Assembly: GCA_015655615.1 (NCBI GenBank)
Contig: JAATES010000186.1
Location: forward strand, 1 to 5,799
Length of the DNA stretch: 5,799 nucleotides
From: Actinomycetales bacterium
GTDB taxonomy: Bacteria; Actinomycetota; Actinomycetes; Actinomycetales; Cellulomonadaceae
Direction: 5' to 3'
Part shown: positions 1-5,484 of the stretch, piece after piece
How positions within the stretch are numbered: the first letter of the stretch is position 1
Layout of the letters: each line of letters opens with the position of its first letter
Translations under genes and position numbers: made by a program
The notes under the pieces: generated by a model
The model's input: the letters and a program-made list of their open reading frames with translations, nothing else
Database searches by the model: none
What the model was told of the DNA's origin: nothing

Positions 1-1061
1 CTGGGCTTGAGAGAGGAGATCAGATCCCGAGCAGCGTCGCGGATCCCCGCCAGTGCACCCGCCAGTGGCTCCGGCGCGCCGGACTCCAGGCGCCCTGCGG
101 GGACGGCCGCCAGTGCCGAGGCCAGATCGGTGAGAGCCGCATCGAGGCGGGCGATGCCGGTCGCCCCCTCTCGCCTGGCCCGGCGTGACACCGCCTCCAC
201 GGCGCGTACCGAGAGTTCGACCGCCGCAGCCGACGTCACTCGCGACACCAGTTCATGCGCCTCATCGACCACCACGACCTGGTGTTCCGGCAGCACCCCA
301 GAGTTCCCCGCGGCCGCGATCCCCAGCATGGCGTGGTTCGTCACCACCAGGTCAGCAGCCCTCGCTGCGGCGCGGGCTCGTTCGGGGAAGCACTCCGTGA
401 GCATCGGGCAACGCTGTCCCAGGCATTCCAGCGACGTCACCGACACCTGGCGCCACGCCCGCTCGCTGACACCGGGAACGAGGTCGTCACGGTCTCCTGA
501 CGTGGACTGCTCCGCCCACTCACGGACCCTGACCACCTCCTGGCCGAGGTCGGAGGGCCCCGACGCCGGACCGGCTTGCGCCGGATGATCATGGGCGCTC
601 TCGACGTCGAACAGCGTCATCCCGGGATCGTCCACGGGGTATCCGCCATTGGTCTTGTGGAGGCAGACGTAATTGTGCCAGCCTTTGAGCAGCGCGAAGA
701 CCGGGGCTCGCGTCAGCCGTGGAGTCAGTGCGGCCACTGCCGTGGGAAGGTCCCGGGTGACCAGCTGTCGCTGCAGGGCCAGCGTTGCCGTCGAGACGAC
801 CACATGGGTGGATGTCTCGACCGCGTGGGCCAGGGCCGGCACCACGTACCCCATCGACTTCCCGGTACCCGTCCCCGCCTGGATCAGGACCGTGCCGCCT
901 TGCTCGATGGTCTGCGCCACCTCGGCGGCCATCTGCTGCTGCCCTGGGCGGGCTGTCCCACCCATCGCCGAGACGACCTCATCCAGCAGCCGGACGGCGC
1001 TGAGCCCATCAGCGACCACCGGCGCCCGACCCAGGTCGGGCGTGTCAGCAGTCGAGGTCAC
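1..1061 (-). CDS. dinG: DinG/YoaA-type ATP-dependent DNA helicase with Fe-S cluster motif, N-terminal 353 codons (3' end outside window)
   Basis: Superfamily 2 XPD/DinG-family helicase, expected to unwind DNA 5'-3' using ATP during repair or at D-/R-loops. My translation from GTG at 1061 shows a Q-like motif RPGQQQMA (residues 38-45), Walker A AGTGTGKS (62-69), motif Ia STATLALQRQ (90-99), TNHAML (241-246) and the DEAH box VVVDEAHE (263-270). Four cysteines, C133, C213, C218 and C224, sit between Walker A and DEAH. The last three have spacings of 5 and 6, as in the 4Fe-4S ligands of E. coli DinG, so a cluster is very likely. The second helicase domain lies beyond position 1. GTG 1061 is chosen because an AGGA sits 7 nt upstream; this start is 9 nt after the hflX stop, implying co-transcription. 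LexA control is possible for the family, but I saw no LexA-type box. DinG versus YoaA cannot be separated without the C-terminus. Confidence 0.93.
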   Translation of the reverse strand, partial: MTSTADTPDLGRAPVVADGLSAVRLLDEVVSAMGGTARPGQQQMAAEVAQTIEQGGTVLIQAGTGTGKSMGYVVPALAHAVETSTHVVVSTATLALQRQLVTRDLPTAVAALTPRLTRAPVFALLKGWHNYVCLHKTNGGYPVDDPGMTLFDVESAHDHPAQAGPASGPSDLGQEVVRVREWAEQSTSGDRDDLVPGVSERAWRQVSVTSLECLGQRCPMLTECFPERARAAARAADLVVTNHAMLGIAAAGNSGVLPEHQVVVVDEAHELVSRVTSAAAVELSVRAVEAVSRRARREGATGIARLDAALTDLASALAAVPAGRLESGAPEPLAGALAGIRDAARDLISSLKP

Positions 1062-1068
1062 CCGGTGA

Positions 1069-1072
1069 TCCT
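1069..1072 (-). promoter_or_regulatory. Shine-Dalgarno of dinG overlapping the hflX stop codon
   Basis: On the minus strand the sequence reads TAGGA, then seven bases, then GTG. The AGGA core shares bases with the TAG stop of hflX (1071-1073). A ribosome terminating on hflX would stand directly over this site, so translational coupling of the helicase to hflX is likely. This site decides the GTG 1061 start. Confidence 0.6.
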
Positions 1073-2585
1073 ACCGACCCGCCACCGGGCTGGCTGACGC
1101 CTCGAGTTCGGCGGCGAGCTGGCCATCGACCTGAGCCACCAGCCGGGTCCCGGTCGCGAGGTGCTCGATGCTCTCCACCTCACCGTGGGCATGCGCCCGG
1201 GAGATCAGATCACCCCGGTCATAGGGGATGACCACATCAACCCTCATACGAGGCCGGGGCAGATGCTCCGCGATGGAATCGAGAAGCTCCGCGATCCCCT
1301 GCCCCGTGTGTGCGGAGACGACCACCGTCCAGTGCTCGCGACGACGCAGGACGTCGATGACGTCGGGATCGGCCGCGTCGGCCTTGTTGAGCACCACGAT
1401 CTCGGGTATCTCGGACACGCCGGGGATGTCGGCGAGCACCGTGCGTACCGCGCTGATCTGGCCGCCGGGGTCCGGATGCGAGGCGTCGACGACATGCACG
1501 ATGACATCGGCATCCGCGACCTCCTCCAAGGTGGACCGGAAGGCCTCCACCAGCTGGGTTGGAAGCGAGCGGACGAAGCCCACCGTGTCGGACAACGTGT
1601 AGCCGCGACCGTCCGGGGTGCGGGTGCGCCGAACCGTGGGATCCAGGGTGGCGAACAACGCGTTCTCCACCAGCACGCCCGCGCCCGTGAGGGCATTGAG
1701 CAGGGACGACTTGCCGGCGTTGGTGTACCCGACGATCGCGACCGCGGGGACCTCGCCACGATGGCGGGAACGCCGCTTGGCCTCACGGGCCGGGGCCATC
1801 GCGGTGATCTCGCGGCGGAGCTTGGCCATGCGCGTACGGATCCGGCGCCGATCCAGCTCGATCTTGGTCTCACCGGGACCGCGCGAACCCATTCCCGCAC
1901 CGGCACCGCCGACCTGCCCGCCCGCCTGCCTGGACATCGACTCGCCCCACCCGCGCAGTCGCGGCAGCAGGTACTCCATCTGTGCGAGCTCGACCTGCGC
2001 CTTGCCCTCGCGGGACCGGGCGTGCTGGGCGAAGATATCGAGGATCAGGGCCGTGCGATCGATCACCTTGACCTTGACGACGTCCTCCAGCCCTCGCCGC
2101 TGCGACGGTGCGAGCTCGGTGTCGACGACGACTGTGTCCGCTCCCCTTGCCGCCACCAGCTCTGCGAGCTCCCGCGCCTTGCCCGAGCCCAGATAGGTGC
2201 CTGGGTCCGGTGACTGGCGGCGTTGCAGCACGCCGTCCAGGACGAGTGATCCGGCCGTCTGCGCCAGAGCGGCCAGCTCCCGCAAGGAGACCTCGGCCTC
2301 GGCCGCGGTGCCGTGTGTCCACACCCCCACCAGCACCACGCGCTCCAGGCGTAGCTGCCGGTACTCGACCTCGGTGACGTCCTCGAGCTCCGTGGACAGT
2401 CCCTGGACGCGCCGCAGGGCCGTACGTTCCTCGAGTTCGAACTGGTCACCGTCCTGACGGGTGTGCTGGGTGCCGCCCTGGGACACGGCGGTTCCGGTGC
2501 GTGCCAGGATGCGGCTCACCACATCCTCGGCGATCGATTCCGACGACGGCGGTTCCTCAGGCGACACTGGCACTTTTTCAGTCAT
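1071..2585 (-). CDS. hflX: GTPase HflX, ribosome-associated, 504 aa
   Basis: HflX is a cytoplasmic OBG-HflX family GTPase that binds the 50S subunit and splits or rescues stalled 70S ribosomes, notably under heat or antibiotic stress. With the start at 2585 the order is: a variable acidic N-terminus (1-60); the HflX N-domain with TYLGSGK (130-136) and a region around ILDIFAQHARSREGKAQ (181-197); a glycine-rich linker into GPGETKIELDRRR (236-248); then the G domain with G1 GYTNAGKSS (286-294), G3 DTVGF (333-337), G4 NKAD (400-403) and G5 SAHTG (424-428). All nucleotide-binding motifs are intact. The ATG at 2585 is preferred over an in-frame start at 2630 because GAGGAA lies 3 nt upstream of it; the 15-residue extension lacks a good site. 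It heads the hflX-dinG pair and is divergent from the methyltransferase gene. The N-terminus is longer than in E. coli HflX, as is usual in Actinobacteria. Confidence 0.97.
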   Translation of the reverse strand: MTEKVPVSPEEPPSSESIAEDVVSRILARTGTAVSQGGTQHTRQDGDQFELEERTALRRVQGLSTELEDVTEVEYRQLRLERVVLVGVWTHGTAAEAEVSLRELAALAQTAGSLVLDGVLQRRQSPDPGTYLGSGKARELAELVAARGADTVVVDTELAPSQRRGLEDVVKVKVIDRTALILDIFAQHARSREGKAQVELAQMEYLLPRLRGWGESMSRQAGGQVGGAGAGMGSRGPGETKIELDRRRIRTRMAKLRREITAMAPAREAKRRSRHRGEVPAVAIVGYTNAGKSSLLNALTGAGVLVENALFATLDPTVRRTRTPDGRGYTLSDTVGFVRSLPTQLVEAFRSTLEEVADADVIVHVVDASHPDPGGQISAVRTVLADIPGVSEIPEIVVLNKADAADPDVIDVLRRREHWTVVVSAHTGQGIAELLDSIAEHLPRPRMRVDVVIPYDRGDLISRAHAHGEVESIEHLATGTRLVAQVDGQLAAELEASASPVAGR

Positions 2586-2588
2586 GAG

Positions 2589-2594
2589 TTCCTC
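2589..2594 (-). promoter_or_regulatory. Shine-Dalgarno of hflX
   Basis: GAGGAA on the minus strand lies three bases before ATG 2585. It is the best ribosome binding site near the 5' end of hflX and argues against the longer 519-residue reading that starts at 2630. Confidence 0.65.
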
Positions 2595-2683
2595 GGTCCA
2601 TGCCCGCGGCGTACCCCCGGGCCCCTCCATCGTCCCATGCCCGGTCGCCGCGGAGCCAAGGAATTCTCACCTCGGACGGTCGC

Positions 2684-2689
2684 TAGCAT
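2684..2689 (+). promoter_or_regulatory. Possible -10 element of the RsmC-like gene
   Basis: TAGCAT matches the TANNNT form common in actinobacterial housekeeping promoters. No good -35 hexamer is seen at 16-18 bp upstream. Transcription from here would start near 2695-2697, at or just before GTG 2696. That would give a leaderless mRNA, or one with a very short leader before ATG 2702. Confidence 0.3.
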
Positions 2690-2691
2690 GT

Positions 2692-2699
2692 GAAGGTGA
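2692..2699 (+). promoter_or_regulatory. Shine-Dalgarno-like site before ATG 2702
   Basis: GAAGGTGA resembles the AAGGAGGTGA consensus, and its GAAGG core ends 5 nt before ATG 2702. It supports the ATG rather than GTG 2690 or GTG 2696, which are in the same frame. If the -10 at 2684-2689 is real, this site would lie partly upstream of the transcript start, so the two start models compete. Confidence 0.45.
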
Positions 2700-2701
2700 C
2701 C

Positions 2702-3532
2702 ATGGCACCCCCACCGCCTGCGGGCGAGCACTATTTCAGCGCACATGCTGCGGCCGGACCGACTGAACTGCAGTCCCGTCAGGTCACCCTCGCCGGCCGC
2801 GAGGTCGAGGTCATGACGGCCCCCGGGGTGTTCTCCTATGAACATCTCGACCAGGGCACCGAGGTCCTCCTGCGTTCCGTGCCCGCGCCCGATGCCGACC
2901 GCGAGGGTGCCGTGCTCGATCTGGGCTGTGGCTGGGGCCCGCTCGCCCTGACCCTGGCGCTGGACCTGGCCGATGCCGAACGTCCGGACGTCACGGTCTG
3001 GGCGGTCGACGTCAATGAGCGCGCGCTGGATCTGGTGCGCCGTAATGCGAAGCGACTGGGCCTCAGCCAGATCCGGGCCGCACTCCCCGCTCAGGTCCCC
3101 GCGGGGCTTCGCTTCGGCACGATCTGGTCGAACCCCCCCATCCGCATCGGCAAGCCGGCCTTGCATGCACTGCTGGAAGGCTGGCTCAGCCGGCTCACCC
3201 CGGGTGGAACCGCCCATCTGGTCGTGGCGAAGCACCTGGGAGCCGACTCCCTTCACTCCTGGCTGGCCGCCAGGTTGGAGACGGGGCTGCCATCAGCACC
3301 GCAGACCGGCCGCACCAGCGATGCCGCGCCGATCCATGGCGCAGTGGCGGGATCTGGCGCAGTGGCGGGATCGGGCGCAGTGGCGGGATCGGGCGCAGTG
3401 GCGGGATCGGGCTCGGCAGAGGAATCTGGCAGGGACGCGTCGGATGGCGACTCGACCCGGGTTCATGGAACCGTCAGCCGGACCACGACGTCCAAGGGCT
3501 TCCGGGTCCTGTCGATCACCCGCACGCGCTAG
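2702..3532 (+). CDS. RsmC-like class I SAM-dependent methyltransferase with a GAVAGS repeat linker
   Basis: This is a member of the RsmC/RlmG 'methyltransferase small' family, whose characterised members make N2-methylguanosine in rRNA (RsmC: 16S G1207 in E. coli). The exact target here is inferred only from family. With ATG 2702 it is 276 residues. It shows HYFSAH near the N-terminus, GVFSYEHLDQGT (42-53), SAM motif I VLDLGCGWGPLAL (71-83), acidic motif II VDVN (102-105), and the catalytic SNPPIRIGK motif (143-151). A low-complexity segment (about 201-255) follows, and the protein ends with the family's C-terminal TSKGFRVLSI (263-272). The linker holds four GAVAGS units (213-236). Actinobacterial relatives are, as I recall, nearer 200 residues, so most of the excess is this linker. 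GTG 2690 and GTG 2696 are alternative in-frame starts. The gene stands alone on the plus strand, divergent from hflX and convergent with dapF, so it has its own promoter. Confidence 0.9.
   Translation: MAPPPPAGEHYFSAHAAAGPTELQSRQVTLAGREVEVMTAPGVFSYEHLDQGTEVLLRSVPAPDADREGAVLDLGCGWGPLALTLALDLADAERPDVTVWAVDVNERALDLVRRNAKRLGLSQIRAALPAQVPAGLRFGTIWSNPPIRIGKPALHALLEGWLSRLTPGGTAHLVVAKHLGADSLHSWLAARLETGLPSAPQTGRTSDAAPIHGAVAGSGAVAGSGAVAGSGAVAGSGSAEESGRDASDGDSTRVHGTVSRTTTSKGFRVLSITRTR
3338..3409 (+). repeat. 18-bp tandem repeat, 4 in-frame units encoding GAVAGS
   Basis: Four consecutive 18-bp units GGCGCAGTGGCGGGATCK (K = T in the first, G in the other three) start at 3338, 3356, 3374 and 3392. Units two to four are identical, which points to recent slippage or unequal-crossover expansion. 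The period is a multiple of three, so copy-number change keeps the methyltransferase frame. A further GGC TCG GCA after the array may be a decayed partial unit. Confidence 0.97.
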
Positions 3533-3548
3533 GTGTACCCGGCCCGGA

Positions 3549-3589
3549 TGCCACCAGCAATGCCCAGGCGCCGGCGAATCACGGTGGCA
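3549..3589. terminator. Weak inverted repeat between convergent genes, possible bidirectional terminator
   Basis: TGCCACC (3549-3555) is complementary to GGTGGCA (3583-3589), giving a 7-bp stem with a 27-nt loop that contains the short palindrome GGCGCC. It lies in the 60-bp gap between the methyltransferase stop and the dapF stop, where a shared terminator would be expected. There is no U-tract on either strand and the loop is long, so the call is tentative. Confidence 0.25.
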
Positions 3590-3592
3590 CGG

Positions 3593-4510
3593 CTACCGCG
3601 GATCGAGTGAGCCGAGATCGATTGTCGCCTCAGCGACCAGAACGGCGGGTCCGCTCAGCTCCACGGAACCGTCGGCGAGCACCGTGACCCGGACCTGGCC
3701 ACCCGGCAGTCCGATGTCCCACCTGTCGGGTGCACCGGGACCCGCCCAGGTCCGCAAGGCCAGCGCGACAGCACAGGCCCCGGTACCACAGGACAGCGTC
3801 TCCCCCACCCCGCGTTCATGCACCCGCATCACGGCACGTCCGACGGGACCGTCAGGGGTGTCGTGCTCACCCAAGGCGACGACAAGCTCGACATTGGTGC
3901 CGTCCGGCGGAGTCGGATCGACCAGAGGAGCGGTCAGCAGCACCGCGGCCGCCAGCTCGTCCTGGTCGGCCAGCGCGACCACGGTGTGGGGATTGCCCAT
4001 ATCCACGCTCAGGGCAGCCCGTGGCTGGGGTCCCAGGCCGTCGACCACCACCGTGGAATCAGCGCCACCGCGTCGGAATTCCGGGCTGGCCGGGTAGGTG
4101 CCCACGCCCATCCCGACCGTGAACCAGCCTCCGGAGGTCCTGCGGACCGTCCGCACGCCAGCCCGGGTTCCCACCTCCAAAGGCGCTGCAGCGAAGTCGT
4201 GGAGGCCGAGCCGCTCAGCGAGCGCCGCGAAGACCCGCACACCGTTCCCGCACATCTCGGCCACGGAGCCATCGGCGTTGCGGTAATCCATGAACCACTC
4301 GGGATCGGCCGCGCCGAGTGCCAACCGGTCGTTCTCGGCCATAGCACGTGTCGGAGCCAACCTGATCAGCCCGTCGCCACCCAGCCCGCCGCGGCGATCG
4401 GTGAGCCCGCGCACGACGGCGCCGGTGAGATCCAGCGTGCCGGTGCGGTCATCGAGCAGCACGAAATCGTTGTGCGTGCCATGTCCCTTGTACGCGTGCA
4501 GACCGCTCAT
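3593..4510 (-). CDS. dapF: Diaminopimelate epimerase, 305 aa
   Basis: This PLP-independent cytoplasmic enzyme interconverts LL- and meso-diaminopimelate, the penultimate step of lysine synthesis and a source of cell wall DAP. Both halves of the pseudo-symmetric fold carry their catalytic cysteine: C87 in AEMCGNGVR (84-92) and C241 in LSCGTGACA (239-247). Other substrate-site motifs are GHGTHNDF (9-16), GNPHTVV (172-178), TNVELV (205-210) and HERGVGET (231-238). The length is slightly longer than the roughly 275 residues of E. coli DapF, typical for Actinobacteria. The ATG at 4510 overlaps the miaA TGA in an ATGA arrangement; no strong Shine-Dalgarno is visible upstream, so translation probably depends on reinitiation after miaA. 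It is the last gene of the miaB-miaA-dapF group and ends 60 bp from the convergent methyltransferase gene. No missing residues or frameshift. Confidence 0.98.
   Translation of the reverse strand: MSGLHAYKGHGTHNDFVLLDDRTGTLDLTGAVVRGLTDRRGGLGGDGLIRLAPTRAMAENDRLALGAADPEWFMDYRNADGSVAEMCGNGVRVFAALAERLGLHDFAAAPLEVGTRAGVRTVRRTSGGWFTVGMGVGTYPASPEFRRGGADSTVVVDGLGPQPRAALSVDMGNPHTVVALADQDELAAAVLLTAPLVDPTPPDGTNVELVVALGEHDTPDGPVGRAVMRVHERGVGETLSCGTGACAVALALRTWAGPGAPDRWDIGLPGGQVRVTVLADGSVELSGPAVLVAEATIDLGSLDPR
4507..4510 (-). promoter_or_regulatory. ATGA stop/start overlap of miaA and dapF
   Basis: On the minus strand ATGA holds both the dapF ATG (4510-4508) and the miaA TGA (4509-4507). The 4-nt overlap with no clear separate ribosome binding site indicates translational coupling of dapF to miaA. 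Confidence 0.8.
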
Positions 4511-5484
4511 GAGCCCAGACTACGACGAGGGTCCGGGCTCGGCGGCACGGAGTCGCCGCGCTCCGCCAGCTCGACCAGTGCCATGGCGCGGTCGAGCCTG
4601 CCTTGCCGGTCGGTCTGGTCAGCACGCAGCCAGCGGACCCGGCGGTCCCTGCCGAACCAGCCCATCTGCTTGCGGGCGAGTCGGCGCGTGGCCGCGGAGA
4701 TGGCAGCTCGCGCCTGGTCCGCCGTCAGCTCTCCGCGCACGCAGCTGAGCGCCTCGGCATAGCCCACCGCACGGATTGCCGTACGGCCCAGGCCACTGCC
4801 GCTCGGGCCGGTCAGATGGGACACCTCATCGCAGAGTCCCAGCTCCCACATCTGGTCGACACGCTCGGTGATGCGACGGTCGAGTGCCGGCCGGTCATAG
4901 TCAAGACCGATCTGCAGGCATGGACGCACGTATTCCTGGCGCGGCAGAGTCGCGCTGAAAGGGCGGCCGGTCAGTTCGATGACCTCCAATGCCCGGACGA
5001 TCCGGCGGATGTTCGTCGGACCGATGGCAGCGGCTGCGGCCGGGTCACGCTGCACCAGCAGTGCGTACACCCTCGCTGTCCCCTCGCGCTGCGCACGACG
5101 CTCCCACCGGGCCCTGAGGCCCAGATCGACACCGGGAAACTCCAGATCGTCCAGCAGAGCCCGGACGTACAGCCCCGAGCCGCCCACGACGATGCTGCGC
5201 CGCGCACGGGAACGCGCCCCCTCGATGTCCTCACGTGCCGCTGTCTGATACCGCGCCACCGAGGCATCCTGGGAGGGGTCCAGCACGTCGATCTGGTGAT
5301 GGGTGAACCCGCGGCGTGCGACCGGGGTCAGCTTCGCGGTCCCGATGTCCATGCCCCGGTAGAGCTGGAAGGCATCGGCATTGATCACCTCCACCGCCTC
5401 CGTGCCCCCGAGCGCCTCCGCCAGATCGAGCGCCAGCTCGGACTTGCCGGTGGCCGTCGGACCGACCACCGCGACGAGCATCAC
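4507..5484 (-). CDS. miaA: tRNA dimethylallyltransferase, 325 aa
   Basis: MiaA transfers the dimethylallyl group of DMAPP to N6 of A37 in tRNAs that read UNN codons, giving i6A37, the substrate of MiaB encoded just upstream. It has the P-loop GPTATGKS (8-15), the catalytic/tRNA-binding segment NADAFQLYRGMDIGTAK (35-51, with D37 in the position of the general base aspartate), HHQIDVLDP (62-70), GGSGLYVRAL (101-110), NIRRIVRALEV (158-168), GYAEAL (241-246) and the basic TRRLARKQMGWFGRD (266-280). Length is normal for the family. Either GTG 5484 (4-nt GTGA overlap with the miaB stop) or ATG 5481 (1-nt TGATG overlap) could start it; the two differ by one residue and neither has a strong Shine-Dalgarno. 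The 3' end overlaps dapF. A polar C-terminal tail rich in Ser, Pro and Arg (about 309-325) follows the fold. Confidence 0.98.
   Translation of the reverse strand: MMLVAVVGPTATGKSELALDLAEALGGTEAVEVINADAFQLYRGMDIGTAKLTPVARRGFTHHQIDVLDPSQDASVARYQTAAREDIEGARSRARRSIVVGGSGLYVRALLDDLEFPGVDLGLRARWERRAQREGTARVYALLVQRDPAAAAAIGPTNIRRIVRALEVIELTGRPFSATLPRQEYVRPCLQIGLDYDRPALDRRITERVDQMWELGLCDEVSHLTGPSGSGLGRTAIRAVGYAEALSCVRGELTADQARAAISAATRRLARKQMGWFGRDRRVRWLRADQTDRQGRLDRAMALVELAERGDSVPPSPDPRRSLGS
5479..5484 (-). promoter_or_regulatory. GTGATG junction: miaB stop overlapping miaA start codons
   Basis: The minus strand reads GTGATG at 5484-5479. It contains the miaB TGA (5483-5481) and two adjacent in-frame miaA start candidates, GTG and ATG. 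With no strong ribosome binding site upstream, miaA is probably translated by ribosomes finishing miaB. Confidence 0.7.

Larger units (their letters stand above)
2586..2701. other. Divergent intergenic region between hflX and the RsmC-like gene
   Basis: About 116 bp must carry the promoters of both hflX (minus) and the methyltransferase (plus). On the plus strand TAGCAT at 2684-2689 fits the actinobacterial TANNNT -10 pattern. On the minus strand I found no convincing -10/-35 pair. No LexA box, CIRCE element, other clear operator or riboswitch-like structure was seen. The GGGCCC/CCCGGG runs near 2617-2624 are short palindromes of the kind expected in GC-rich DNA. Confidence 0.5.

Noticed and set aside
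7..588. 193-codon plus-strand frame at the left end
   Set aside because: It is opposite the helicase frame that carries the DEAH box and iron-sulfur cysteines. Its Ser/Arg/Thr-rich product has no motif.
1161..2213. Long open frame of 350 codons on the plus strand, antisense to hflX
   Set aside because: It lies wholly inside hflX, which has every GTPase motif. Its product is rich in Arg, Gly, Asp and His with no recognisable domain, as expected for the complement of a GC-rich gene.
2586..2630. 15-residue N-terminal extension of HflX starting at 2630
   Set aside because: Only a weak ribosome binding site precedes 2630, while GAGGAA stands 3 nt before ATG 2585.
2582..3256. 224-codon minus-strand frame overlapping the methyltransferase and hflX leader
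   Set aside because: It is opposite a gene with SAM-binding and NPP motifs and overlaps the divergent promoter region. No family resemblance.
3338..3409. Possibility that the tandem repeat is a CRISPR array or an iteron-type origin
   Set aside because: Units are contiguous with no spacers, lie in frame within a coding sequence and keep the reading frame, so a coding minisatellite explains them.
2973..4097. 374-codon plus-strand frame spanning the methyltransferase 3' end and antisense dapF, with WRDRAQ repeats
   Set aside because: The WRDRAQ repeat is the 18-bp array read in a shifted frame. The frame crosses two well supported genes and has no domain of its own.
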